This document shows positions 6,750 to 14,828 of a DNA stretch of 24,240 bases, piece by piece. The DNA lies in contig CAZEGV010000043.1 in assembly GCA_964511645.1 (NCBI GenBank), positions 1-24,240 of the forward strand. The letters are read 5' to 3'. Numbering within the stretch: position 1 is the stretch's first letter; the number at the start of each line of letters is the position of its first letter. The position numbers and the translations under genes are program-made. The stretch comes from CAZEGV01 sp964511645. GTDB lineage: Bacteria; Bacteroidota; Bacteroidia; Cytophagales; JAAEPT01. A model generated the notes under the pieces. The model ran no database searches and was not told the DNA's origin. It saw only the letters and a list, made by a program, of their open reading frames with translations.

Positions 6750-9700
6750 ATGTTTAGTAAAAATCTTTTTAAAACCATCTTCATCTACTTTATTTGTATG
6801 TTAGGTGTTCACGCTCAGGATGCTCCAGAATATTACACGTTACTAAATAAGGAAGTTCCTAATTATTATGACATAGTAAGCTCTTATGATTCTTATTATG
6901 AAAGCCATGAATGGGAAAAGAATGAATATACTCGTGCTTTTTTATTTTTTGTGAGAACATATTCAATGTCCTCTTTTGATGAAAATGGAAATCCAATCAA
7001 AGTAGGAAGTTTTTTAAAGAAGGGGAATCAGAAAATACAAGGAATCGGGAAAGAATGGAAAGCTCTAGATGTGAAAATTGACCGTTCAGATTGTTATTAT
7101 ACCGGTCAAAATGGTGTTGTAAGAAGTATTGCAGTACATCCAACCAACCCAAATATTGTATTTGCAGGAGGTTTGAATGGAGGTTTGTGGAAATCACAGA
7201 ATAAAGGACAAACGTGGTCAGAAAGCTTATTGAAAGAACATCCTTTTGTGCGAAAGATAAATAAAATTGTGATTGCTGTGAGTAACCCCGATTATGTATA
7301 TGTAGCAACCAATGCGGGAATTTTAAAAAGTACTGATGGGGGAGATAGTTTTACGATGACTACTATAGATTATACTAGTAGATTTCCAAGTATAGATTAC
7401 GGTGGTGATGATTATCGAAGTGAATATATGTATGTTGATGTTTCTTCAACAAATGAAAATTTAGTGATTGCAAGTGATATAAACCCTCAAGGCTTAGTTG
7501 CTAAAGTTGCTCATTCAGTTGATGGAGGTCAAACATGGTCAAAATATACGTTTGGGTATAAAAAGTTTGTGATAGACGTGAAATTTCACCCAACCAATCC
7601 TAGCATCATTTATACTTTAGTTTTAGAAAATAAGGATATTAATTTTTATCGTTCAACTAATCGTGGACTTACATTTACTCGGGTGACGAATGGTTTTGCG
7701 AATTTTACAAATCCTAACAATAAGGAGATTAGAGGGAAAATAGCTTTAACACCAGCTCAACCTGATTTAGTAGCTTTTTACTTGAATGTTTCAGACGAAG
7801 GGGCAGCTTTTTACAAATCAGTAGATTCTGGGGCGAGTTTTTCTAGAGCTTGCTGTGGAGCAGCTGCTGGAATTGTCAATAAGTCAGCAGGAGATAGAGA
7901 TTTTTTCGGAGAAGGCTTTAGTGCAGTACAAATCAGATGGGCCACAACTATAGCCATATCTAATGTAGATCCCAATTTTGTGATAGCGGCTACTAATGTT
8001 CAGCCTCGGTTTTCTTTTGATCAAATGCAAACATGGTATTGGACAGGAGAGCAAGTAAGTCTTCCAAAACGCCCTAAGGTGGTGTTAAATGATGACCAAA
8101 CCTGTGGGACTGATATTCATGGGGATATCCAAGATATGATTATTAATGGAAATGATGTTTGGGTAGCCAACGATGGAGGAATTACCCTTTCTGAAGACGG
8201 AGGGAAAACTTTTGTAGAAAGAGCAGACGGTTTACCGATAACTATGGCTCTTGGTTTTGATATGACACCTGGAAAGCGAGATATTATTGTGGCAGCAATG
8301 GATCACAACGGAGTTATTGTAAGAGATGAAGATATATATGGTGCTTATTGGAAACCTTTGGGGGGAGGAGATGCATCAAATGCATCAATAAATCCAATTG
8401 ATGATAGTTGGCTTTATGCTCGGCCAAGTGGGGATAACATTATAAAAAGACCTTCAAGTGGGCCATCTCATGGACATCCTTCCTACCAACAAGCAGGAGT
8501 TAATTTTGGGTCTGGTTATACAGGTAGGCACAATAATGTTCAGTTTCACCCTAATCAATACTACACTTTGTATAGTGTTGATTATAAGGGTTTTGCAATT
8601 AAAAAAAGTATTGATAATGGCGTTTCTTGGACGGCTTTAATAACCTTAGAATCTGGTTCTTCGTGGTCTTATGCAGAAGTGAAAGTTAGTGTGTCCAATC
8701 CAGATGTAATATATGTTGTAGATCAATTAAATAATGTAAATAAATTAAGCAAATCAGTAAATGGAGGAACATCGTGGGTGTCTGTTTTACCAAGTGGCTT
8801 AGCTTCAAATGTTAGAATTAGAAATATAGAAATTGATAGTAAGAACTCAGATGTCATTTGGTTATCAACCAATGGGTCTAGTCCAAAAATATATAAGTCT
8901 GTAAATGGAGGAACCTCTTGGGTGAATTATTCCACTGGTTTAGGAGCGTATAAAATTACTTCTATGATTCATCAAAAAGGATCAGATGGTGGTGTTTATG
9001 TAGGTACACAATATGGTGTTTATTACAGAGATAACTCTAAATCATCATGGGAAATTCATGGAACTAAATTACCTGGTATTAATATGAAATTTCTGAAAAT
9101 TAATTATGCTAAATCAATAATAAGAGCAGGGACAACTAGAGGGATTTGGGAAAATGATTTAGCCAAATCTTCGAGTCCACAGTCTGTAATTAGTTCAAAT
9201 ACTTCAACAACAACCTGTGGAGGAGATGCAATAGATTTCGCAAGTGCTTCAGCTTTATTTGAAGACCAATCAACAAGTTATTTGTGGATTTTTGAAGGTG
9301 GAGTTCCTGCAACTTCAACTCAAGAGAGGCAGCAGGTTTATTATCCTGTACCAGGCACATACAAAGTGTCATTAACAGTAATTGATAAAAATGGAACTGA
9401 TACACAGGTGTTAACTGATTTTATTACTGTAACAGGTACTTGTAGTTCGTCAGAAGAAATTGCTTTAACTAATATTTCTGATGTAGGTGGAGTAGCTTGT
9501 CAAGATTTTTTATCGCCTAAAATTGAGGTATTTAATAAAAGCCTTTTGACGATAAATACATACGTTTTAGAATTGTATATTAATGGGCAGGTGGTGGAAT
9601 CGAGAAATATTTCTACTACATTGATTTCTGGAGCTAAAGAGGAGGTAGTATTCTCGAATGTGGACATTAGTAAGGCATGGCGACTCAAGTTTGTGGTAAG

Positions 9701-10436
9701 TAAACCAAATGGAGTTACTGATGATTTAACCGATAACGAGATAGTTAGTTATTTACCTACTAAAAATATTACAATTCCAACAATTTCGACAGTTAGTTAT
9801 AGCTCTGCATCTTCAGGTAAAACACCGGATAAAGCTGTAGATGGTGATAATAGTACGATATGGCACAACAAATGGAGTGTAAATGCACCTTTACCTCATG
9901 AGTTGGTTTTTGACTTAAACGATAGTTATTCATTGTCGGAGATGGAAATGCTCAATAGACAGAATAACTCTAATGGTTATCCGAAGAATATAGAAATCTA
10001 CACTAGTGTTGATAATGTGACTTGGAGTAATGCCAATCCTTGGACTTTTGCTAAAACCTCTTCATGGCAAACGGCATATTTTAGCGGTAGAAGTGGAATA
10101 CGTTATATCAAGTTAGTAATAACATCTACCATTTCAGGGAGTAATGTATGTTCTATTGCCGAACTGAAATTTAAAGGATGTAATAATTTAATAACCTTCA
10201 TCGATGCAGGAAGTATTTCTCAGGAAATATCTGTTTACCCTAATCCTACAAATGAATATTTGAATATCAATGGATTAGGTGCAGATATGCATGTTAAAAT
10301 TTTTGATATCTTAGGTTTGATTGTTTACGAAGGCTCAAGTAGTAATATTGATGTAGGTCAATACGCAAGCGGAACCTACATTCTTCAAGTATTAGATGGC
10401 GATAATGTCATTGTTAAAAAGTGGCTAAAAAAGTAG
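6750..10436 (+). CDS. T9SS-secreted protein with sortilin/BNR repeats, PKD and discoidin domains
   Basis: A 1228-residue cell-surface or secreted protein. The signal peptide covers residues 1-22 (cleavage likely after VHA). Residues about 120-800 form a beta-propeller-like region built of VPS10/BNR-type repeats with the S-x-D-x-G-x-T-[WF] motif. Examples are NKGQTWSE (151), STDGGDSF (194), SVDGGQTW (256), SEDGGKTF (481), SIDNGVSW (620) and KSVNGGTSWV twice (668 and 716). A PKD-like domain follows at about 811-897. Then come a region like cell-adhesion (CARDB) folds at 900-1000 and an F5/8 type C (discoidin) domain at about 1008-1143. A C-terminal type A sorting domain (1157-1228) starts at VYPNPTNEYLNI and ends in Lys-rich KKWLKK. 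Sorting by the type IX system would remove this tail at the cell surface. A carbohydrate- or surface-binding role is inferred. It is probably monocistronic. Confidence 0.9.
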   Translation: MFSKNLFKTIFIYFICMLGVHAQDAPEYYTLLNKEVPNYYDIVSSYDSYYESHEWEKNEYTRAFLFFVRTYSMSSFDENGNPIKVGSFLKKGNQKIQGIGKEWKALDVKIDRSDCYYTGQNGVVRSIAVHPTNPNIVFAGGLNGGLWKSQNKGQTWSESLLKEHPFVRKINKIVIAVSNPDYVYVATNAGILKSTDGGDSFTMTTIDYTSRFPSIDYGGDDYRSEYMYVDVSSTNENLVIASDINPQGLVAKVAHSVDGGQTWSKYTFGYKKFVIDVKFHPTNPSIIYTLVLENKDINFYRSTNRGLTFTRVTNGFANFTNPNNKEIRGKIALTPAQPDLVAFYLNVSDEGAAFYKSVDSGASFSRACCGAAAGIVNKSAGDRDFFGEGFSAVQIRWATTIAISNVDPNFVIAATNVQPRFSFDQMQTWYWTGEQVSLPKRPKVVLNDDQTCGTDIHGDIQDMIINGNDVWVANDGGITLSEDGGKTFVERADGLPITMALGFDMTPGKRDIIVAAMDHNGVIVRDEDIYGAYWKPLGGGDASNASINPIDDSWLYARPSGDNIIKRPSSGPSHGHPSYQQAGVNFGSGYTGRHNNVQFHPNQYYTLYSVDYKGFAIKKSIDNGVSWTALITLESGSSWSYAEVKVSVSNPDVIYVVDQLNNVNKLSKSVNGGTSWVSVLPSGLASNVRIRNIEIDSKNSDVIWLSTNGSSPKIYKSVNGGTSWVNYSTGLGAYKITSMIHQKGSDGGVYVGTQYGVYYRDNSKSSWEIHGTKLPGINMKFLKINYAKSIIRAGTTRGIWENDLAKSSSPQSVISSNTSTTTCGGDAIDFASASALFEDQSTSYLWIFEGGVPATSTQERQQVYYPVPGTYKVSLTVIDKNGTDTQVLTDFITVTGTCSSSEEIALTNISDVGGVACQDFLSPKIEVFNKSLLTINTYVLELYINGQVVESRNISTTLISGAKEEVVFSNVDISKAWRLKFVVSKPNGVTDDLTDNEIVSYLPTKNITIPTISTVSYSSASSGKTPDKAVDGDNSTIWHNKWSVNAPLPHELVFDLNDSYSLSEMEMLNRQNNSNGYPKNIEIYTSVDNVTWSNANPWTFAKTSSWQTAYFSGRSGIRYIKLVITSTISGSNVCSIAELKFKGCNNLITFIDAGSISQEISVYPNPTNEYLNINGLGADMHVKIFDILGLIVYEGSSSNIDVGQYASGTYILQVLDGDNVIVKKWLKK

Positions 10437-10540
10437 TATTTGGAAGAAAATAAATCCTATGGTAGAAAGTGTTTTCTCCTTTTTATGTACTTTTATATTA
10501 TCTTAATTATTTGAAATAATATCACATAGATATTTGTTTT

Positions 10541-10661
10541 TTATCCTCTCTTCGTTAAAATAATTTACCTTAACCAGTTATGCTAAATCATTTTTCCTCG
10601 ATATTGCAAAAAAACAATTCAATCTAAATTAGACTCATATTATAGTTAAACTGGTATTATT
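10541..10661 (+). repeat. Interspersed repeat, copy 2
   Basis: About 120 bases lying in the convergent gap between the T9SS gene and the outer-membrane gene. The left end reads TCTCTTCGTTAAAA (10547-10560), then TACCTTAACCAGTTATGC. The right end is ATATTATAGTTAAACTGG plus TATTATT. The two inner motifs (TACC-TTAAC-GTTAT) are inverted relative to each other, giving imperfect terminal inverted repeats. The centre carries CAATTCAATCTAAATTAGAC. The reverse complement of 24085-24190 matches along almost the whole length, with a short replaced stretch in the middle and a gap of about 7 bases near the end. The right end reaches the stop codon of the 10657 gene. Confidence 0.75.
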
Positions 10662-11484
10662 TGTTTGCTGTGTTTAAGTTAAATATAAACCCAAAAAGAA
10701 TGTTTCTTTGGAAAAAGAAGAAGTTTTGCTTTGCGGAATCTGCTTTATCAAATGTTGTTCTGATCCAAGGTAAGTTAATAAAACCACCCTTGAACTCGGA
10801 CTGGATAAAGAAAACATCCCATAATGTGATATTAGCACCTAGCATTAGGTTTGTTCCGTAGCCTGCAAGATGGAATTTGTCATGTCTTTTATAGTTTAAT
10901 AATGTAGCATCCGTTCTTGGGACTAGAAGTCCTAACCCAAAGTTTTCCACCAAATTAAGCTTTACTTTTCCTTCGTAAACTGATTTAATCAAATCAGTTC
11001 TTCCCAGAGCGATATTAGCATAATTAAGCCCGTCGGTGTGTTCTAGTTGCAAAAAGTCTTTTGTGAGCTTAATATTATCATTATTGTATATGCCGTCATA
11101 GGCTGAACCATTATTTATATCTCCTGATATTCTGGCGATTTGATTTTGTGTCACCACATATTTCATGTGATCTTGTCCGATAGAGATATTGTATTTGTTG
11201 GTGATGTAATAACCTAATCTGAAGTTATATTGTGGGATTGAGAGCTTTAGGGGATTAAAGTAAACGTCAAAATTAAAAGGTGATTGTTTGTCTAAAGCTT
11301 TAGCTTGATGGAGAGTGAATTTATAATTGTCTCCTTTGAAGTGAATGTTTGAATTGGTGAAGAGTCCTCTGTTCCACCCCCAATAGCTGAAAAATTTTCC
11401 TTTTAATTGTGAGCGATCCTTTTGTTGAGATAAAGCAAAGCTGGATATTAATAGCGAAAGTAAAAGGGTGTTTATTTTTTTCAT
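10657..11484 (-). CDS. Conserved flavobacterial outer-membrane beta-barrel protein, function unknown
   Basis: A 275-residue protein with a clear signal peptide (residues 1-19, MKKINTLLLSLLISSFALS, then QQKD). The rest alternates polar and aromatic residues in short beta strands, as in outer-membrane barrels. Recognisable stretches are FFSYWGWNRGLFTNS (31-45), YNFRLGYYIT (85-94), ISIGQDHMKYVV (100-111) and LEHTDGLNYANI (147-158). I recall similar hypothetical proteins in many flavobacteria, but no function. The last strands (FFFFQRNILFGFIFNLN) fit a barrel C-terminus. The stop codon lies at the edge of repeat copy 2. It is 183 bases downstream of the M48 protease gene on the same strand, separated by a GC-rich hairpin. 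Confident as a gene; a role in envelope biology is only inferred. Confidence 0.85.
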   Translation of the reverse strand: MKKINTLLLSLLISSFALSQQKDRSQLKGKFFSYWGWNRGLFTNSNIHFKGDNYKFTLHQAKALDKQSPFNFDVYFNPLKLSIPQYNFRLGYYITNKYNISIGQDHMKYVVTQNQIARISGDINNGSAYDGIYNNDNIKLTKDFLQLEHTDGLNYANIALGRTDLIKSVYEGKVKLNLVENFGLGLLVPRTDATLLNYKRHDKFHLAGYGTNLMLGANITLWDVFFIQSEFKGGFINLPWIRTTFDKADSAKQNFFFFQRNILFGFIFNLNTANK

Positions 11485-11629
11485 GACATTTAGTATGGTA
11501 GAGAAATAGAACAGAGTTTTTTATGTAATAGTTCGTAATCTACTTGAGTGAGGGATTGTTAAGGATTGAAGCGACATCCTTTTTTATCTTAAATCAATGA
11601 CAAGAAAAAAGATATAGTGTAAAGCCTGA

Positions 11630-11650
11630 CCCCACTTTTTTTAAGTGGGG
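11630..11650 (-). other. GC-rich hairpin after the M48 protease gene
   Basis: A perfect 8-bp stem CCCCACTT/AAGTGGGG with a 5-base homopolymer loop, 17 bases past the stop of the M48 gene. On the minus strand no T-run follows (TCAGGCTTTAC). It may be a terminator of non-standard type or an mRNA-stabilising 3' end. Confidence 0.45.
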
Positions 11651-11667
11651 AAACACCCAAAGTAGTT

Positions 11668-13140
11668 TTAAAGTTTTTTTACTATTTTAAAGAGTGTTCC
11701 TTTTGGAAGCATATCTGTGAGTTTCATTCCGTTAAGGATGGCTAACTCTTTATACCTACTTGCTGGTACTCTTTGGCTTACAAATGCTTGTTGTAGAGTT
11801 TTAGCTGTGTTAGTTGTTTCAACGATTTTGATACGTTCTGGTTTTACGTTGATTTTTTTAGCGTTTGTAAGTGCTCTAAAGTTAAGCATAGTGTTTCCGA
11901 AATCAGTTCTTTTTGCTGAAAACTGATCGGGGTTGCATAGCCCATGAAATATGTACATTGAGTTGTTGTATTTAATAAGGACGGTTTGTACTGTTAGGCT
12001 TTTTTCTTCTCCTGTTTTTGGGTCTTTTTGTGGTAATTTTGATATGACCTTATAGGCCGAAAGTCCATTTACTGTGATGTTTTGTTGTGATGTTACTTGA
12101 AATTTATATTTGGTAACAAACTCATTAGTTACAGTCTGGAAGTCTGCATCTTTAGATACAGTGAAGGTAATTAGAGCACTGCCATCTTTTGGTCCTATTT
12201 GTACTGCATTAGGTGTATTTTGTAGTGTCCATCCAGTAGGTATTGGAAATTGGAATTTAAGTTCTGGGTGGTAGAAGATGTTTTGCTCTTCGTATCCTTG
12301 ACGTGGGTCAGGACCGTATATTATACCATCAATCATGCGTAGATACGAATTTCTATTGATTTTTAATCCTTCTGTGCTATTGCTTGACTGCCATTTGTCA
12401 GCTAATTGGTTTACTGTGCTGTGTCGTTTCCCTGGGTCTGGATGAGTGGACATGAATTCTGGAATTCTTTTTCCATCAGGTCCTGTAGATAAGCGTGCTA
12501 ATGTCTCGAAGAAACCTGCCATTTGATGAGCATCATATCCTATTTTAGAAGAGTATTCTACTCCTAATACATCTGATTGTGATTCGTGGGTACGAGAATA
12601 TTTTAATAATAACAACTGCATACCTTGTGAAGCTTGCTGAGCCATTCCTCTAAATGCAGGCGAGAGAATCATCCCGCCCATAAATCCTACTTGTGTTAGT
12701 ATTTGTTTAGTTTGAGATTGAGCAGAGTGACGATGAGTAATGTGACCAATTTCATGTCCAAGTACTCCTGCAAATTGTGCCTCATTATTAAAATAAGCCA
12801 TGATTCCTCTTGTGAAATATACATATCCACCAGGTACGGCGAAGGCATTGACTACGTCAGAGTCAACTACTTTGAAGTGAAAATTTAGTTTAGGCATATG
12901 AGAGATACTAGCCATTTTATTTCCTTTTTTAGTGATAAATGCTTGAAGCTTATCATCATTATATACACCAAATTGTGCAAGAATTTGAGGATTAGCTTCT
13001 TTTCCTATTGCTAGTTCTTTTTTAGGAGACATCAAGCTCAATTGTTTTTTGCCTGTAACAGGGTTACGTTGGCATGACCCAAGTATAAGTGTTACAATGA
13101 TGCCTAATATTATTGTTCTAAATAATTGGTTGATACTCAT
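11668..13140 (-). CDS. M48 family zinc metalloprotease, lipoprotein
   Basis: A periplasm-facing lipoprotein protease resembling BepA/YfgC and Loi-type M48 enzymes, which act in envelope quality control. The N-terminal lipobox is LILGSC with lipidated Cys23, followed by RNPVTGKKQLSLMSP, a stretch typical of this family. The zinc motif GHEIGHITH (residues 128-136) carries His129, Glu130 and His133; the third ligand is likely Glu186 in RTHESQSDVLGVEY. MSTHPDPGKRHS (230-241) is another hallmark. Instead of TPR repeats, residues about 290-420 form a separate domain (FQFPIPTGW onward). The C-terminus RYKELAILNGMKLTDMLPKG looks LysM-like. It has 490 residues and starts at the ATG at 13140. The gene probably has its own transcript. 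Enzyme class is secure; substrates are unknown. Confidence 0.92.
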   Translation of the reverse strand: MSINQLFRTIILGIIVTLILGSCQRNPVTGKKQLSLMSPKKELAIGKEANPQILAQFGVYNDDKLQAFITKKGNKMASISHMPKLNFHFKVVDSDVVNAFAVPGGYVYFTRGIMAYFNNEAQFAGVLGHEIGHITHRHSAQSQTKQILTQVGFMGGMILSPAFRGMAQQASQGMQLLLLKYSRTHESQSDVLGVEYSSKIGYDAHQMAGFFETLARLSTGPDGKRIPEFMSTHPDPGKRHSTVNQLADKWQSSNSTEGLKINRNSYLRMIDGIIYGPDPRQGYEEQNIFYHPELKFQFPIPTGWTLQNTPNAVQIGPKDGSALITFTVSKDADFQTVTNEFVTKYKFQVTSQQNITVNGLSAYKVISKLPQKDPKTGEEKSLTVQTVLIKYNNSMYIFHGLCNPDQFSAKRTDFGNTMLNFRALTNAKKINVKPERIKIVETTNTAKTLQQAFVSQRVPASRYKELAILNGMKLTDMLPKGTLFKIVKKL

Positions 13141-13334
13141 GACTATGATTAGTTTGTTTTGAAAGGCTTAAATTACATTAAAATGATGATTTTGAAAAGA
13201 AAAAGAGATGATATGTGTTTAGGGTAGATTCATCAAGGGCGGTAGAAGTTTATTAGGTGCTTTTTTTGTGCTAAAGCTTTTAATCGTGATAAAAATCAAT
13301 ATATTTGATTAAAGGAATTTGTAATTAGAGATTT
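13141..13334. other. Gap between divergent genes
   Basis: Stretch between the start of the M48 gene (minus) and a small plus-strand frame. The only signal is TATATTTG at 13300-13307, a perfect TAnnTTTG -7 box on the plus strand that also forms part of a small hairpin (AATCAA/TTGATT, 13294-13310). No clear -33 TTG is seen, and no RNA gene is recognised. Confidence 0.35.
13300..13307 (+). promoter_or_regulatory. -7 box before the small membrane ORF and the GNAT-like gene
   Basis: TATATTTG fits TAnnTTTG exactly. Transcription would begin near 13314, about 20 bases before the small ATG at 13335. Leaders of similar length are seen for acpP and rplU in this window. A good -33 element is lacking. 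Confidence 0.4.
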
Positions 13335-13430
13335 ATGGATAAGGATTCAGCTTTTAAACTTATGGTTGTTTGCGTAATATGTGCCTGTATTGTTACAGGA
13401 CTAGTTTTTTGGGTGCAAACTATTTTTTGA
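13335..13430 (+). CDS. Possible 31-residue single-pass membrane peptide
   Basis: A short open frame starting at ATG 13335: Met-Asp-Lys-Asp-Ser-Ala-Phe, then the hydrophobic stretch LMVVCVICACIVTGLVFWV, then QTIF and TGA. The hydrophobic segment is long enough for one membrane crossing, has three Cys, and is preceded by a charged N-terminus (DKD, K), as in real small membrane proteins. A perfect -7 promoter box lies 28 bases upstream. There is no strong Shine-Dalgarno sequence, which is normal in this phylum. It precedes the GNAT-like gene by 36 bases. I do not recognise a family; it could be chance. Confidence 0.35.
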   Translation: MDKDSAFKLMVVCVICACIVTGLVFWVQTIF

Positions 13431-13466
13431 TTAGTATACCAATTTATTTGACAATGATTTTTCTGT

Positions 13467-14033
13467 ATGAAAGCGAGTAAAAAAGATCGTAGTACTGTAG
13501 TAAACATTTTAACAACTCAATTCAAAAATGATCCTAATATTTTAGCAAAACTCAAAAGGGATGATGAAAAATATGTCCGTAAACTGATGACTTATGTTTT
13601 TGATACGATACAGCCCATAAGTGGTATTTATCTTACCGAAGACAGGAGAGGAGTAGCAGTTTGTTACCAACCAGTATTACAAACAAAAACCTTTCGAAGT
13701 CTTTATTTAAAAATAAAATTAAGCTTAGGAATTATCGGGCTTAGAAATCTTCGCTCAGCATTGAAAAGAAAAAAGAAAATTATCTCTCATCATCCTCAGG
13801 ACGGAAAATACCTCAATTGTTGGCTCATAGCGATTAAGAACAAAAGCCTATTATCTACTTTTATGAGTTTAAAAAAAGAAATTTCACAAGATGCTCATCA
13901 ATTGAATATTCCCATCTATATAGAAACACATAAAGAAAGAAAGAAAAAAATAGCTGAATATTATGGCTTTCAGTTGTACGACTCGTTATTATCATTAAAT
14001 AGTAACACCTTGTTTTTTATGCGTAAGTATTAG
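13467..14033 (+). CDS. Degenerate GNAT-like acetyltransferase homologue
   Basis: A 188-residue protein whose overall pattern resembles GNAT N-acetyltransferases. It has an N-terminal helix pair (KASKKDRSTVVNILTTQF), a basic segment around residues 75-105, and near the C-terminus PIYIETHKERKKKIAEYYGF (149-168), like the strand/helix that closes the GNAT fold. The stretch that should carry the acetyl-CoA pyrophosphate loop (Q/R-x-x-G-x-G/A) instead reads AIKNKSLLSTFMSLKK at 122-137, with no glycine. So either CoA binding is lost or the fold assignment is wrong. The protein is very basic. Its stop codon touches the folded repeat element at 14033. A catalytic role should not be assumed. Confidence 0.65.
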   Translation: MKASKKDRSTVVNILTTQFKNDPNILAKLKRDDEKYVRKLMTYVFDTIQPISGIYLTEDRRGVAVCYQPVLQTKTFRSLYLKIKLSLGIIGLRNLRSALKRKKKIISHHPQDGKYLNCWLIAIKNKSLLSTFMSLKKEISQDAHQLNIPIYIETHKERKKKIAEYYGFQLYDSLLSLNSNTLFFMRKY

Positions 14034-14144
14034 TTAGGTTGGGCGTTTCCCCACTCGCCAAAAAGGATGGCTCATGCGGTCGGGTTTTCTGTTCCCAATC
14101 TTCCCGATAAAAAATCGGAAAGGATTTCCACGTCAACCCCTAAC
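14033..14144. repeat. Structured intergenic element (Bacteroidota repeat type)
   Basis: A GC-richer block between two convergent genes. The ends pair: GTTAGG-TTG (14033-14041) with CAA-CC-CCTAAC (14134-14144). Inside are GGCG/CGCC (14042-14059), CCGAT-AAAAA-ATCGG (14104-14118) and GGAAA/TTTCC (14117-14129). The layout GGGCGTTTCCCC ... GGTCGGG ... AAAGGAT ... CCCCTAACGC resembles an element I have met repeatedly between genes of flavobacteria and relatives. I cannot name a family for it. It may be a mobile repeat or a non-coding RNA. It is followed by a run of A. Confidence 0.5.
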
Positions 14145-14207
14145 GCAAGAAAAAAAATCAGAAGATTAACCTTTTTCTCTTTATTATGTTTCACGCTTGA
14201 TTGAAGC

Positions 14208-14828
14208 TTATTTCATTTCGTCTAATAATGTTTTAATATCGTTGATTAGTATCTCTACATTATTATCATCTGTAAAATCGTAATACCCTCTTATTCTCCC
14301 AACTGGATCTACTAAGATTACTCTTCCACTATGATCTATCCCATCTAATGCTGTTTCGTCTTTTATCGCCTTTACAAAATAATGTTTTTGAGCATAATCA
14401 TAAATAGTAGCTTCATCTCCGAGTACAAAGTCCCAAGTACGAAGATCTGCACCTAATTTTTCAGCATAATCTTTTAATATCTCTTTGGTATCCGAATTAG
14501 GGTCTAAGCTATGAGATAGGTAGCGAACGTCAGAGTTTTTAGCAAAAGCTTTTTGCACCTTTGTAAGGTTATTGTTGACCGTAGGACAGATAGAACGACA
14601 GGTTGTAAAGAAAAAATCAGTACAATATATTTTCCCTTTTAATGTCTTATCCGAAACAGTATTCCCATCTTGATTTTCAAAAGAAAAAGGAGGAAGAGTA
14701 TAATCCGAAAGCTTGACTTCTCCATCTATTGTGCTTTCTATTCGGGGACCGTAAATTTTTAATTTCTCCTGCTTACAAGCACTTAGTACAATTGCAGATA
14801 GGGTGATGATTTTAAGTAAGTATTTCAT
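14208..14828 (-). CDS. SCO1/SenC family lipoprotein (copper chaperone type)
   Basis: Thioredoxin-fold protein that in relatives delivers copper to the CuA centre of cytochrome oxidase. From the ATG at 14828 (206 residues) the signal peptide is MKYLLKIITLSAIVLSAC, with lipidated Cys18. The copper motif TTCRSICP has Cys77 and Cys81, and the third ligand His166 lies in DGIDHSGRVILVDP. The start at 14828 is preferred over an ATG at 14840 because the latter adds Glu to the signal n-region. Either start lies inside the 3' end of dnaE in another frame (overlap of 17 or 29 bases), so the two genes are probably translationally coupled. No oxidase genes are nearby. Family call is firm; the partner oxidase is inferred. 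Confidence 0.93.
   Translation of the reverse strand: MKYLLKIITLSAIVLSACKQEKLKIYGPRIESTIDGEVKLSDYTLPPFSFENQDGNTVSDKTLKGKIYCTDFFFTTCRSICPTVNNNLTKVQKAFAKNSDVRYLSHSLDPNSDTKEILKDYAEKLGADLRTWDFVLGDEATIYDYAQKHYFVKAIKDETALDGIDHSGRVILVDPVGRIRGYYDFTDDNNVEILINDIKTLLDEMK

Noticed and set aside
7000..7310. 103-codon minus-strand frame inside the T9SS gene
   Set aside because: Shadow of the coding strand, with no independent start signals or motifs.
13325..13507. 60-codon minus-strand frame
   Set aside because: It overlaps the GNAT-like gene start and the more convincing small plus-strand ORF, and has no promoter or motif.
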